From assembly GCA_025457665.1 (NCBI GenBank), contig JALOTY010000043.1, forward strand, positions 1 through 32,975: a stretch of DNA of 32,975 bases, in the 5' to 3' direction. The notes under the pieces are model-generated. The model ran no database searches, was not told the origin of the DNA, and saw only the letters and a list, made by a program, of their open reading frames with translations. The first letter of the stretch is position 1, and each line of letters begins with the position of its first letter. The stretch comes from Akkermansiaceae bacterium. GTDB taxonomy: Bacteria; Verrucomicrobiota; Verrucomicrobiia; Verrucomicrobiales; Akkermansiaceae. This document shows, in pieces, positions 8,549 to 17,669 of the stretch. Position numbers and translations under genes: made by a program.

Positions 8549-8622
8549 GTGTCCGGAGACACCTGAGGGGCGTGTCAGCCACGCCCCTCGCGGAGACCTA
8601 CCTAGCCTCAAGCGGACCGCTT
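8549..8622 (-). promoter_or_regulatory. Three consecutive hairpins in the leader of the PgpH-like gene
   Basis: The region contains GTGTC-CGGA-GACAC (8549-8562), a perfect 10-bp hairpin GAGGGGCGTG-TCAGC-CACGCCCCTC (8565-8589), and AAGCG-GAC-CGCTT (8610-8622). All lie in the 149-bp gap upstream of the PgpH-like start, after the uvrB terminator. They may form a structured 5' leader, or be a REP-like repeat unit. There is no T run after the strong hairpin on either strand, which argues against a plain terminator. Confidence 0.55.
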
Positions 8623-8632
8623 GGCAATGGTC

Positions 8633-8690
8633 AAAAACGCCGGGGCGGAGAGGCAGAAAGGGCCGAAATGGCTCACTTCCGGCGTTTTTT
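8633..8690 (-). terminator. Probable terminator of uvrB
   Basis: CCGGCGTTTTT (8679-8689) pairs with AAAAACGCCGG (8633-8643), an 11-bp stem. On the minus strand the stem starts inside the last uvrB codons and the second arm ends in a T tract, as in a Rho-independent terminator. The loop is about 35 nt, longer than usual. The A-tract arm also gives a T run on the plus strand, so the element could work in both directions. Confidence 0.6.
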
Positions 8691-10847
8691 GCCGTATTGA
8701 ACCTTCTTTTTTGCCGAAACAGGAGCCTCGCCGCCGCCCTTGAGCTTCGCAATCTGGTCGCGCAAATGGGCCGCCCGCTCGAATTCCAGCTTGGCCGCCG
8801 CCTCGCGCATTTCCCCCTCCAGTTCGGAAATCACCCGGACCTTGTTGTATTCCTCCTCATCGTCCGCCACCAGAGATCGCTCCATTTCCCCGGCCTTCGC
8901 CCGCTGGTTCGCATAGAGCTGGAGGCTTTCCTGCACCGCCCGCACGACGCTCCGCGGGGTGATGCCGTGGCGCTCGTTGTGCTCCATCTGCCGTTCGCGG
9001 CGGTAGTCGGTCACATCGAGCAGACGCTGGATGGAATCCGTCACCACATCGCAGAAAAGCACGCACTCGCCGTTCAAATGCCGCGCCGCCCGCCCCGCGG
9101 TCTGGATCAGGCTGGTCTCATTGCGCAGGAAACCCTCCTTGTCCGCATCCAGAATGCAGACCAGCGAAACTTCCGGCAGATCGAGCCCCTCCCGCAGGAG
9201 GTTGATGCCTACCAGAATGTCGAACTCCGCGGCCCGAAGCTGGCGCAGAATCTCCACGCGCTCGACGGCATCCACGTCCGCATGGATGTAGCGCACCTTG
9301 AGCCCGGTGCCGATGAGATACTCGGTGAGATCCTCCGCGGTCTTCTTCGTCAAAGTGGTCACCAGCACGCGCTCACCCTTTTCCACCCGCTGGCGGCAGA
9401 GTTCGATGGTTTCATCGATCTGCCCCCGCAGCGGCCGCATCTTCACCACCGGATCGAGCAATCCGGTCGGGCGGATGATCTGCTCAACGATCATCGGCCG
9501 CCCGGCCTTGCGGACATCGAAGGCATCGATCGGTTCTGAACTCGGGCTGGGTTCGATGCGCATCTTGCGGAGGTCGAAATGCGTGAACCCGCGGTCGTCG
9601 CCCTTGCCCTTGACCGGGATGTAGCGCGGATTGTCCGGCCGTGAGTTCACCACCTCGAAAGGCCCCGGAGTGGCGGAAACGTAGAGCCGCTGGTTCGTCA
9701 TCTGCATGAACTCGTCAAACCGCAAAGGCCGGTTGTCCATTGCGCTCGGCAGGCGGAAACCATGCTCCACGAGCACGGATTTTCTGCTACGGTCTCCCTC
9801 GTACATCCCGCCGATCTGCGGAATGGAAACGTGGCTTTCATCGATGAGCGTGAGGAAACCTTCCGGAAAGAAATCCAGCAAGGTATAAGGCCGCGCCCCC
9901 GGCGGACGGCCGGTGAGGTGGCGCGAGTAGTTTTCGATGCCCTGGCAGAAACCCATCTCCCGCATCATTTCGAGATCGTATTCCGTGCGCATCCTCAGCC
10001 GCTGGGCCTCGATGAGTTTGCCCTCTTTCTCGAACCACGCCACGCGCTCATCCGCCTCCTTGCGGATCTCCACCATGGCCTTCTTCATCTTGTCCCCCGG
10101 AGTGACGAACTGCTTGGCAGGAAAGAAGGTGTATTTGTCCACCCGATCGATCACCGCACCGGTCAGGGTGTCGATGGTCGAAATCCGGTCGATCTCATCG
10201 CCAAAGAACTCCACGCGCACCGCGGTTTCATCGAGGAAGGCCGGATGGACCTCGACCACGTCCCCGCGGACCCGGAATTTCCCGCGGCCGAAGGCGATGT
10301 CATTGCGCTCGAAAAGCAAGGCCACCAGGCTCTCTAACAGATCATCGCGACCCACCGCCTGACCGACCCAGACCGGCACCATCATCCCCTCGTAATCCTC
10401 CGGCGAGCCGAGGCCGTAGATGCAACTGACCGAGGCGACGACGATGACATCCTCGCGCGTGAGCAGCGAGCCCATGGAGGAGAGGCGCAGTCGCTCGATC
10501 TCGTCGTTGATGCTGGAATCTTTTTCAATGTAGGTGTCCGTCCGCGGGATGTAGGCTTCCGGCTGGTAGTAGTCGAAGTAGCTGACGAAGTATTCGACCG
10601 CGTTGTTCGGGAAGAAATTCTTGAATTCCGAGTAGAGCTGGGCGGCGAGGGTCTTGTTGTGGCTCATGATCAGAGCCGGCTTGCCGATCTCGCGGATGAC
10701 ATTCGCCATCGTGAAGGTTTTCCCCGATCCCGTGACGCCGAGAAGGGTTTGGTGCCGGTTTCCGGCTTGGATCGATTTGACCAGTTTGGCGATCGCCTGT
10801 TCCTGATCGCCCCGCGGTTTGTAGTCACTGACCAGCTCGAATGCCAT
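8673..10847 (-). CDS. uvrB: UvrABC system protein B
   Basis: A full-length 724-residue DNA damage-recognition helicase of nucleotide excision repair. It is loaded by UvrA, verifies the lesion and recruits UvrC. The Walker A motif GVTGSGKT is at 37-44. The DNA-clamping beta-hairpin region follows (YYQPEAYIPRTDTYIEKDSS). The helicase motifs include LREGLDLPEVSL and QTAGRAARH. A C-terminal UVR motif (LEGEMREAAAKLEFERAAHL) mediates contact with UvrC. The protein is somewhat longer than common UvrB because of a basic tail ending KKKVQYGKKRRK. The ATG at 10847 is preceded by the G-rich sequence GGGGTGGGG. It lies 52 bp downstream of lpxI on the same strand, with a strong hairpin between them. uvrB is a recognisable single-copy housekeeping marker, which makes this call very secure. 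Confidence 0.98.
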   Translation of the reverse strand: MAFELVSDYKPRGDQEQAIAKLVKSIQAGNRHQTLLGVTGSGKTFTMANVIREIGKPALIMSHNKTLAAQLYSEFKNFFPNNAVEYFVSYFDYYQPEAYIPRTDTYIEKDSSINDEIERLRLSSMGSLLTREDVIVVASVSCIYGLGSPEDYEGMMVPVWVGQAVGRDDLLESLVALLFERNDIAFGRGKFRVRGDVVEVHPAFLDETAVRVEFFGDEIDRISTIDTLTGAVIDRVDKYTFFPAKQFVTPGDKMKKAMVEIRKEADERVAWFEKEGKLIEAQRLRMRTEYDLEMMREMGFCQGIENYSRHLTGRPPGARPYTLLDFFPEGFLTLIDESHVSIPQIGGMYEGDRSRKSVLVEHGFRLPSAMDNRPLRFDEFMQMTNQRLYVSATPGPFEVVNSRPDNPRYIPVKGKGDDRGFTHFDLRKMRIEPSPSSEPIDAFDVRKAGRPMIVEQIIRPTGLLDPVVKMRPLRGQIDETIELCRQRVEKGERVLVTTLTKKTAEDLTEYLIGTGLKVRYIHADVDAVERVEILRQLRAAEFDILVGINLLREGLDLPEVSLVCILDADKEGFLRNETSLIQTAGRAARHLNGECVLFCDVVTDSIQRLLDVTDYRRERQMEHNERHGITPRSVVRAVQESLQLYANQRAKAGEMERSLVADDEEEYNKVRVISELEGEMREAAAKLEFERAAHLRDQIAKLKGGGEAPVSAKKKVQYGKKRRK

Positions 10848-10861
10848 CCCGCCCCACCCCT

Positions 10862-10900
10862 ATGCCAGCATCGCCCAACCCGCAAGCAGGGCGATGGCAT
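10862..10900 (-). other. Interrupted inverted repeat between lpxI and uvrB
   Basis: ATGCCA-(GCA)-TCGCCC at 10862-10876 pairs with GGGCGA-TGGCAT at 10889-10900: twelve base pairs with a three-base bulge and a 12-nt loop. It overlaps the first base of the lpxI stop triplet and ends about 15 nt before the uvrB start, so it sits just ahead of the uvrB ribosome-binding region. No T run follows. It could attenuate or protect the lpxI-uvrB message, or modulate uvrB translation. Confidence 0.6.
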
Positions 10901-11748
10901 CAGACCTTGGCGACATCGCCCGCGGCGGTGAAACCCACGGCATGCAGGCCGATGCCTTTTTCCTCGCAGAGGCGGCGGACCTTGTCGGCTTCGAGGATCA
11001 GCGTCCGCCGGGCTTCGATGGCGATGGCCCCCACGCCGGCTTCGGCGCAGGTTTCGATGGTCTGCGGGCCGACGACCGGGACATCGAAGCGGAAATCCTG
11101 ATTCGGCTTCGAGACTTTCACCAGCATCACATTTTTTCCGCGGCCGAGCTCGCCACCGCGGCGGATGCAGGCATTGGTGCCTTCGAAAGCCTCGACGGCG
11201 AGCACGGTGCCATGGCGGATCACCACGGTCTGGCCGATGTCGAGGCGGCTGGTTTCCTTCGCGATGCGGAAGCCGAACTCCGCGTCGCGCAGTTGCCGGT
11301 CCTTGAACTTCGGCCCGAAGACCGGCCCGGGACCGGGAAGCAGGTCATCGAGAAAAGTCGTGGCAGGCAGCAGGGTGATGCCATCCTTGGCCATTTCATC
11401 GGCAATCGCCCCGAACAGCGTCTCGGCATTTCTTTCCGGTACGCGGGCGAGCATCATCAGCGTGCGCAAGTCCGGCCGGAGGTCGAATAGGTTCTTCGGC
11501 GCGATCTGGCCGACCATGACCGCTTCGAGCGCCCCCTGCTTGCGGAAAAAGCGGATGGGCTTCGAGAGCTGGCCCACGCGCATCCATTCGACGGCATCGA
11601 CGAGACGGGTGACCTCCTCGCGGGTCTCGTTTTGGAAGGCGGCCATCACCAAGCGGACGCCGGGGCATTTCCGCCGTGCGGCATCGATGAAAACCTCCGG
11701 GTAGGCCCCGTTTCCCGCAATGATGCCGATCGTTCTAGGGTCCGCCAT
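10900..11748 (-). CDS. lpxI: UDP-2,3-diacylglucosamine pyrophosphatase LpxI
   Basis: A 282-residue LpxI (formerly DUF1009) enzyme that hydrolyses UDP-2,3-diacylglucosamine to lipid X in the lipid A pathway. It replaces LpxH in many bacteria. The N-terminal domain shows IGIIAGNGAYPEVFIDAARR and VGQIAPKNLFDLRPDLRTL. The catalytic C-terminal domain shows DAEFGFRIAKETSRLDIGQ, VLAVEAFEGTNACIRRGGEL, VKVSKPNQDFRFDVPVVGPQ and VGAIAIEARRTLILEADKV, which align well with known LpxI blocks, including the catalytic Asp in the FDxPxxGP element. The start at 11748 (MADPRTIGII) is chosen because a 16-codon upstream extension would run toward tRNA-Leu. Its presence supports an LPS-containing outer membrane. 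Confidence 0.96.
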   Translation of the reverse strand: MADPRTIGIIAGNGAYPEVFIDAARRKCPGVRLVMAAFQNETREEVTRLVDAVEWMRVGQLSKPIRFFRKQGALEAVMVGQIAPKNLFDLRPDLRTLMMLARVPERNAETLFGAIADEMAKDGITLLPATTFLDDLLPGPGPVFGPKFKDRQLRDAEFGFRIAKETSRLDIGQTVVIRHGTVLAVEAFEGTNACIRRGGELGRGKNVMLVKVSKPNQDFRFDVPVVGPQTIETCAEAGVGAIAIEARRTLILEADKVRRLCEEKGIGLHAVGFTAAGDVAKV

Positions 11749-11771
11749 GCCGGGATTCAGAGGTGAGAAAA

Positions 11772-11851
11772 TAGCGGCTGTGGGACTCGAACCCACACTC
11801 CGAAGAACTCGATTTTGAGTCGAGCGCGTCTACCAATTCCGCCAAGCCGCC
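11772..11851 (-). tRNA. tRNA-Leu (anticodon CAA)
   Basis: The minus strand folds as a tRNA with acceptor arms GGCGGCT and AGCCGCT (first pair G-U), discriminator A and a D arm containing GCGGAATTGGTAGACGC. The anticodon stem CTCGA/TCGAG encloses loop CTCAAAA (anticodon CAA). A long variable arm, typical of type II tRNAs, and a T arm GTGGG-TTCGAGT-CCCAC follow. The 3' flank is TTTTC, so CCA is not encoded and must be added. It lies between trxB and lpxI on the same strand. Confidence 0.95.
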
Positions 11852-11910
11852 CTTGGGTGGGCGGATGCTGCCCGGCCCACCGGAGCCATGCAAGCGACAA
11901 ATCGACCGGA

Positions 11911-12834
11911 TCAATGGCCAGCAAGATAACGCTCGGCCTCCAAAGCCGCCGCACAACCCTGGCCAGCCGCGGTGATCGCCTGGCGATAATAGTGGTCCGC
12001 CACATCGCCCGCCGCAAAGAGCCCGGCCGTTTTCGTTGCCGTCCGCCCGGGCTGCTGGATGATGTAGCCGTTTTCATCGAGGTCCACGAGGTCCCCCAGG
12101 AAACCACTGTTCGGCACATGGCCGATCGCCACGAAAACGCACTTCACTTCGAGTTCTTTCTCCGCTCCATCCACCGTACTTTGCAGGGTCACGGCGCGCA
12201 TTTCACCCGCGTCATCGGTGAGGTAGGCGGAAACGGTCGAGTTCCAGACCGGCTCGATCTTCGGATTCGCCAGAACCCGGTCGGCCATGATCTTCGAAGC
12301 GCGGAGTTCTTCGCGGCGGTGGATGAGGTAAACCCGGCTGGCGAATCGGGTCAGGAAATCGGCCTCTTCACAGGCACTGTCGCCACCGCCGATCACGCAG
12401 ACCGGGACATCGCGGTAAAAGGCACCATCACAGGTCGCGCAGGAGGTCAGGCCGTGGCCGATGAGTTTTTCCTCACCCGGCAGGCCGAGGTGGCGGGGGG
12501 CAGCGCCGGTGGCAACGATGACCGTGCGGGCTTCGAGCGTCTTGTCGGCCGTGACGACCTCAAAATGCCCGGCGGAGGTTTTCACCAGGGAATCGACCTT
12601 CGCAAACTCGATGCGGGCGCCGAATTTCTCCGCCTGCTGCTGCATGTTCATCATCAACTGCGGCCCCATGATGCCCTCGGGAAATCCGGGGAAATTCTCG
12701 ACCTCGGTCGTCGTCGTCAGTTGTCCACCCGGCTGGGTGCCGGAAAGCATGAGGGGCGAGAGATTCGCACGGGCGGTGTAGATCGCTGCGGTGTATCCCG
12801 CGCAGCCGGTGCCGATGATGATGACGTCTTCCAT
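11911..12834 (-). CDS. trxB: Thioredoxin reductase
   Basis: A 307-residue low-molecular-weight thioredoxin reductase (FAD, NADPH) that reduces cytoplasmic thioredoxin. The FAD-binding loop reads [20 protein letters not shown], with Cys replacing the common Pro of GxGPAG, a variation I associate with this branch of bacteria. The redox-active CATC is at 132-135. The NADPH fold has [10 protein letters not shown] at 149-158 with the phosphate-binding HRREELRAS, consistent with NADPH rather than NADH. The C-terminal FAD motif is [20 protein letters not shown]. It lies 77 bp downstream of the large lyase gene on the same strand and is probably transcribed from its own promoter. Confidence 0.96.
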   Translation of the reverse strand: MEDVIIIGTGCAGYTAAIYTARANLSPLMLSGTQPGGQLTTTTEVENFPGFPEGIMGPQLMMNMQQQAEKFGARIEFAKVDSLVKTSAGHFEVVTADKTLEARTVIVATGAAPRHLGLPGEEKLIGHGLTSCATCDGAFYRDVPVCVIGGGDSACEEADFLTRFASRVYLIHRREELRASKIMADRVLANPKIEPVWNSTVSAYLTDDAGEMRAVTLQSTVDGAEKELEVKCVFVAIGHVPNSGFLGDLVDLDENGYIIQQPGRTATKTAGLFAAGDVADHYYRQAITAAGQGCAAALEAERYLAGH

Positions 12835-12911
12835 GGTTCTGAGAGTCGAGTGCGCGGCCAGTATTCCGGCGATTTCCGGCCGGGGTCAACCAACATCCGG
12901 ACCGATTGCCC

Positions 12912-15900
12912 TCATGGCGAAACGGAAACCCGATAGAAACCCCGGGTTCCCGACGCTCCACCGGGGTCGCTCAGGACAAGCAGCTCCCCATTTCCCGCCA
13001 CCGCCGCACCGACCGAGGTCCACGGGCCGGCCAGGCCGGGAGCGCGCTCGAGTTGATAGCTGTGTCCGGCATGACCCATGATCGTGACTTGGAAATTCTG
13101 GCCATCGCGCGCGGCACTGAGGATGCGGCGCTCGGTGTTGGCGATGACGATGCCGCTGTTGATGAGATTTTCAGGCAGCGCGCTGCCACTCGTCAGCAAG
13201 TCGAGGATGCCTGTGTTGGTGAAGCTCCCTGCCACCATGAGTTGCGCCCCACCCGTGACGCGCAGCGTTCCGTAGTTGGTCACATTTCCCTGAATCGAAA
13301 GCGTTCCGGAACCCACGCTGGCCACACCCGAGTTTTGGAAATCCCCGCTGAAGCTTCCACCCGTGCTCGTGAAGGTCCCCCCTTCCTCGATCGTCAGGCT
13401 TTCCACGCTCACCGATCCCCCTTCCAGCGCGAATGTCGCTCCACTGGCCACGGACATCGCCGCGGTGTTCGATAGGATTCCGCCGGAAATCAATCGCAAG
13501 GTCCCGGCTTCCACCTGGGTTTTGCCACGATGCAAGACCTGCCCACCAAGCGACCAGATGCCGCCGCCGGTTTTCACGATCGCGGTCGTCGTCGTGGCAA
13601 ATTGTTCATCGATCTTGCCAAGGAATGTCGCATCCGTACCGCGCTCCCCGATGCGATAGGTCAAGGTCCTCGATCCCGTGGGGCCGCCACGGAAAAAGGA
13701 ATTGGCCGCCCCCCCCAGCGAGCCGATGCGGATCGTGGTGCCCGCGCCGTTGTTGACGATGCCGCTCATGTAAAAATAGGTCCCAGCGGAAAGATTCACC
13801 GCTGCCTGCGGAAGTCCCGCCCAGGCGTAGTTTGAAGCGATGCGGAAATCCCCCGAGCCGGTGGTGGTGACATTCATTAGTCCCGAAAACCCGCTCCAAT
13901 CGCCCGTGACATCGGCCCGCACATAGTTGGTCCGGTATTCCAAGGTGCCACTTCCAGTCACGCGTCCGCTGAAGCCACAACGCGGCGCGACTTCGAGCCG
14001 TCCGCTGCTTTCCACATGAAGCGCGTTGGGCATCGTCCCTGCATGGGTGTTGTTGCCCGCACTGAACATCCTCAGCACTCCGCCTGCCAGTGTCACCGTG
14101 CCGCTGCCCGCACCTCCGGCATTGGCGGTGGCATTGCCGAAAAGCACCGTGCCGCCTTCGATGCGCAGCCCGCCATTGAAGCTGTTGGCCGCGGTGAAAG
14201 TCAGATTCCCCGTGCCCGACTTCGTGACCATGGCATCCCCCGACAAGGCCGCTCCGCCGATGCTGAAGGACCTGGCCGTGCTGTTTTGCACCAGCACCGA
14301 GCGCGGCGACACCGGCGCTGCGATGCTGATGTTTCCCGCCGATGCCGCATCGGTGAATCGGACCGCGTCTCCATCGTGAAAGACATCCGCAGCGGCCTGA
14401 TTCAGCCACGATGAAGTGGTGGCAATGTCCCACGCCGTCTGGGCACCGCTCCAATCCAAAGTCACCGGCGAACCTGTGACCACCAGGTTCAGCGCATCCG
14501 TCGTGGCCACGATGGCGAATGTCTGGCGCGGCGTGTTCACGAGGTTGTGGCTGAAGCTGGCCGTCGCTGAGTTGAGGAGCCCGGTAGTGGTGATCAGGGG
14601 ATAGATGCCGGCCGTCAGGAAACCCTCGGTGGCCTCGATTTCCACGGCATGCGCGCCGCTCAGGGTGACCGCTCCGTTCGCGGAAATTTGATCCGAATCC
14701 CCACCCGGCACCGAGTCCAGGCGGAAGCGCAGCGTGTTCGCTGTTAGATTGAGGGCGCCGGTGCTGAGATCACCGGCGGGGTCGATGATGGCACCGCTGG
14801 AAGCCGTGACGCTGCCGCCGAGCGTGCCACCGCCGCCGAGGGTCGCACCGGAGGCCACCGATACGGCCGAGGTGCCGTGGCTGCCATCGATATGAAGCGC
14901 GCCGGCATTGACCTGGGTGGCACCTGTTAGATTGCTGATCCCGGTGAGGGTGAGGGTGCCGCTGCCCACCTTGGTGAGACGGGCATTGCCCTGGATTTTC
15001 CCGGGATAGGTGGTGGAGGTGTTGAGCGCGCCGATGGTGTAGTTCGGCGCACCCGAAGTTCCGCCATTGAGAACGGCAAGCTCCGAGGTCGAAGTGAGTG
15101 AGCCGATGCTGAAGGTGTTTCCGCCGGAATTGGTCACCGGATTGATGCTGAAGGCACCGTCCAATTCCAGGGTGGCGCCGCCGAGGCCATTGAAGGCACC
15201 GCCATTGAAAATCGTCCGTATCGCGAGATTCGCACCGCCGGCCTGGCTCACTCGCAAGGTCCCGGTGAAGGCCGACCACGCTCCGCTCCACTCGAAGGTG
15301 TTCACACCGGGTGCCGACACCGTTTGATTCATCAGGGTAAGCGTGCCAGCTCCCGTGAGCGCACCACTAAGGCGGAGGTTCCGGCCAGTATGGATCACCG
15401 GGGTGCTGCCCGCAGGAATGACCAATGCCGCACTCAAGGGCAATTGCGTGCCCACCCAACCGTTGGTCACCGAGGATGTCCCCAGCAAGGTAAGCGGACC
15501 GGCACCGATGTTTCCGGTGTTGTTCGTCGTGGTTCCCGGCATGCCGAGCACCAGCGGACCCTCCTCGACGATCGTGCCGCCGGTGAAGGCATGATTCGAA
15601 CGCAGGCTCAGAGTCGAACTTCCGCGTTTGGTCAGAGACATGCCACCACTGAGATTTCCGCCTTGGAAAATGTAGTCTCTGGCCGAGGCATCGACCACCA
15701 TGGCCGATGGCTGAAGGGTTCCGCTGATCACTATCGCAGGCGAGGCCGAACCGGTGTCGTCAAAGCGGACAAAATCCCCATCGGAATAAGCAGTAGAACC
15801 TGTTAGACCCGACCATAGCGGGCTCGATTGATCCCAGGGATGACTGCTGCCATTTCCCACCCAAAACAGATCGCGCGGCAAGCTGGTGGCGGTGACAAGC

Positions 15901-17609
15901 ACGAGGAAACGCTGGGTCCAGGTGCTTCCTGCGGCATCGGTCACGGTGAAATCGAAGCCTGCCCGGCCCGAGCTGTTAGGCGTGGGGACAAATCGGGCGA
16001 TCCGTCCGCCGGTTCCGCTTTGGGTCACCGCCCCCCCGCTTGCCCCGCTCACCGTGAAAACCGGAGATGCGGTGAAACCGGATGTGTAGCGGGTCAGATC
16101 GATATCGATCTGGCTCGGACTTGCCGGCGTATTCCGCGGCAGGAAGACGTGGGGCTGCGATTTGAAATGAAGATACTCCTCAAGATGGGTGTAGCCGAGT
16201 GGGCTGTTAGGCGGAAAGAAGGTGCTGGTGGTGATCACGCCGCCACTGCCGGCAAAGACCGTGTTGTGGCTGGCCACGGCGGGATTCATGCCCAGCGCGC
16301 TCTCCCACAGGTCCGGCATGCCATCCTTGTCGGCATCCGCCGGCGCAGTCGTCGAATTCAGACTCGCAAAGGCTGTGCCGGTGCTCAGCCCGAGCTCCAT
16401 GGGATCGGCGATGATCCCCCGTTGCCGCGCCGCCACACGCGTCACGCAAAGTTGGGAGATCTCATCGCGCAAAGGTCTCGAGGCATCATACTCCATCCGC
16501 ACCGCGCCGGATTTCGAAAGGACTTTTTTGTACGCCGTCAGACGTTCATCCACCGTCACCGGAATGCCAATGGCGGCTCCGCTGCCGGATCCTTCCACAG
16601 TTTGGGGCCATGGCACGGCGGTGGCTTCATGGCTGCCCGGGGTGGCGATCTGATAGTTGCTCTTTGAAACGTCCAGCACGCCATTGTTGTTTCCATCCAG
16701 CGCGCTGTCGCTCATGTGCAGCTTGAACTTGTAGCTGCCATCGGCATTGAGACCCCCGCCATAGATCCCCGAACCGGTGGAGGCCCCGTGATCGAAGGTC
16801 GAGCCGCGCACATTCACCCGGTGGATGTAGCCCGTGCCACCGGTGGGGCTTTCGGCCATGTTGAAACCGTTGTTCCAGCCGAAGGTCACATTGTTCGTCC
16901 AGTCGAACACCGCAGGCGCAATCAACTTCGGGTTGCGCGTGTGATTGTTCGCCCAGAGGGAATGGTGACAGGTGGCGTGATCCACATCCCACAAGCCGCC
17001 TGCCGAATGCCCGCTCAGCCCCCAGGCATTGATGCTCCATTGAAAGGTGAAATACTCCGGCGGCGTGCCGAAAGAGGACAAATTCTCATCTGTCGAGAAC
17101 ATCACCTCGCAGTGATCCAGGATGATGCGCCGCGAACCACTGATGTCCACGGCATCGCCCCCCGCCGTTTGCTTGCCATATCTCCAACGGATGTTGCGGA
17201 TCACCAGATCATCCCCGGTGAGGTTCATCGTGTTGTTCCAGAAACAGATCCCATCCCCCGGTGCCGTCTGACCGGCCACGGTGATGTTGCTTTTGGAAAT
17301 CGATAGTCCCCCTCCCGATCCGCTGGGCAGCCGGATATGCCCGCTGACGGCAAAGACAATAGTCCGCCCCGCCACCGGCGCAGTTTGGACCGCCTCGGCA
17401 AAGGACCCGGCACCGGAGGCATTGCGATTCGTCACGATGTATACGTCCCCACCGCGCCCCCCGGTCGATGCCGATCCAAAGCCCTCCGCCCCCGGAAAGG
17501 CACGGATCTGCGCGCTCACACTCGAACCCATCGCCAGGGCCACAAGGGGAAGGCGCAGGAAATGCCAGCCACGGACCGACCTATGGGCCCTCGGAAAATG
17601 ATCTGACAT
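12912..17609 (-). CDS. Very large secreted PL1-like polysaccharide lyase with autotransporter-associated beta-strand repeats
   Basis: About 1,565 residues. A signal peptide (RLPLVALAMGSSVSA, about 19-33) precedes FPGAEGFGSASTGGRGGDVY, the usual start of family 1 pectate-lyase-like right-handed beta-helices. The helix runs to about 400, with IILDHCEVMFSTDENLSS (162-179) and ANNHTRNPKL (220-229) at positions where PL1 enzymes carry substrate and calcium residues. A calcium-binding, thrombospondin-3-like segment DADKDGMPDLWE follows at about 425. An Ig-like segment and roughly 900 residues of beta-strand repeats come next, for example LTKVGSGTLTLTGISNLTGA and MVTKSGTGNLTFTAANSFNG. No beta-barrel autotransporter domain or PEP-CTERM is visible; it ends GFYRVSVSP. 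The start at 17609 gives a compact signal peptide; an upstream in-frame ATG at 17690 adds 27 residues. Pectate is the likely substrate class but unproven. Confidence 0.86.
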   Translation of the reverse strand: MSDHFPRAHRSVRGWHFLRLPLVALAMGSSVSAQIRAFPGAEGFGSASTGGRGGDVYIVTNRNASGAGSFAEAVQTAPVAGRTIVFAVSGHIRLPSGSGGGLSISKSNITVAGQTAPGDGICFWNNTMNLTGDDLVIRNIRWRYGKQTAGGDAVDISGSRRIILDHCEVMFSTDENLSSFGTPPEYFTFQWSINAWGLSGHSAGGLWDVDHATCHHSLWANNHTRNPKLIAPAVFDWTNNVTFGWNNGFNMAESPTGGTGYIHRVNVRGSTFDHGASTGSGIYGGGLNADGSYKFKLHMSDSALDGNNNGVLDVSKSNYQIATPGSHEATAVPWPQTVEGSGSGAAIGIPVTVDERLTAYKKVLSKSGAVRMEYDASRPLRDEISQLCVTRVAARQRGIIADPMELGLSTGTAFASLNSTTAPADADKDGMPDLWESALGMNPAVASHNTVFAGSGGVITTSTFFPPNSPLGYTHLEEYLHFKSQPHVFLPRNTPASPSQIDIDLTRYTSGFTASPVFTVSGASGGAVTQSGTGGRIARFVPTPNSSGRAGFDFTVTDAAGSTWTQRFLVLVTATSLPRDLFWVGNGSSHPWDQSSPLWSGLTGSTAYSDGDFVRFDDTGSASPAIVISGTLQPSAMVVDASARDYIFQGGNLSGGMSLTKRGSSTLSLRSNHAFTGGTIVEEGPLVLGMPGTTTNNTGNIGAGPLTLLGTSSVTNGWVGTQLPLSAALVIPAGSTPVIHTGRNLRLSGALTGAGTLTLMNQTVSAPGVNTFEWSGAWSAFTGTLRVSQAGGANLAIRTIFNGGAFNGLGGATLELDGAFSINPVTNSGGNTFSIGSLTSTSELAVLNGGTSGAPNYTIGALNTSTTYPGKIQGNARLTKVGSGTLTLTGISNLTGATQVNAGALHIDGSHGTSAVSVASGATLGGGGTLGGSVTASSGAIIDPAGDLSTGALNLTANTLRFRLDSVPGGDSDQISANGAVTLSGAHAVEIEATEGFLTAGIYPLITTTGLLNSATASFSHNLVNTPRQTFAIVATTDALNLVVTGSPVTLDWSGAQTAWDIATTSSWLNQAAADVFHDGDAVRFTDAASAGNISIAAPVSPRSVLVQNSTARSFSIGGAALSGDAMVTKSGTGNLTFTAANSFNGGLRIEGGTVLFGNATANAGGAGSGTVTLAGGVLRMFSAGNNTHAGTMPNALHVESSGRLEVAPRCGFSGRVTGSGTLEYRTNYVRADVTGDWSGFSGLMNVTTTGSGDFRIASNYAWAGLPQAAVNLSAGTYFYMSGIVNNGAGTTIRIGSLGGAANSFFRGGPTGSRTLTYRIGERGTDATFLGKIDEQFATTTTAIVKTGGGIWSLGGQVLHRGKTQVEAGTLRLISGGILSNTAAMSVASGATFALEGGSVSVESLTIEEGGTFTSTGGSFSGDFQNSGVASVGSGTLSIQGNVTNYGTLRVTGGAQLMVAGSFTNTGILDLLTSGSALPENLINSGIVIANTERRILSAARDGQNFQVTIMGHAGHSYQLERAPGLAGPWTSVGAAVAGNGELLVLSDPGGASGTRGFYRVSVSP

Positions 17610-17632
17610 CACCCGAACTTGGGCCTTCGGGA

Positions 17633-17669
17633 GGACAGTCGTGTCCATGCCAAGGCACGGGGACTGTCC
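17633..17669. promoter_or_regulatory. Inverted repeat upstream of the lyase gene
   Basis: GGACAGTC (17633-17640) and GACTGTCC (17662-17669) form a perfect 8-bp inverted repeat with a 21-bp spacer, just upstream of the preferred lyase start and overlapping the longer alternative N-terminus. A second repeat, GTTTGT-CCGA-ACAAAC, lies at 17700-17715. Either could be an operator or part of the leader. The function is a guess from position. Confidence 0.35.

Noticed and set aside
1600..16210. Recurrent CTAACA/TGTTAG hexamer considered as an uptake or regulatory signal
   Set aside because: Roughly nine copies were noticed; a back-of-envelope expectation for this base composition is about eight, so there is no enrichment.
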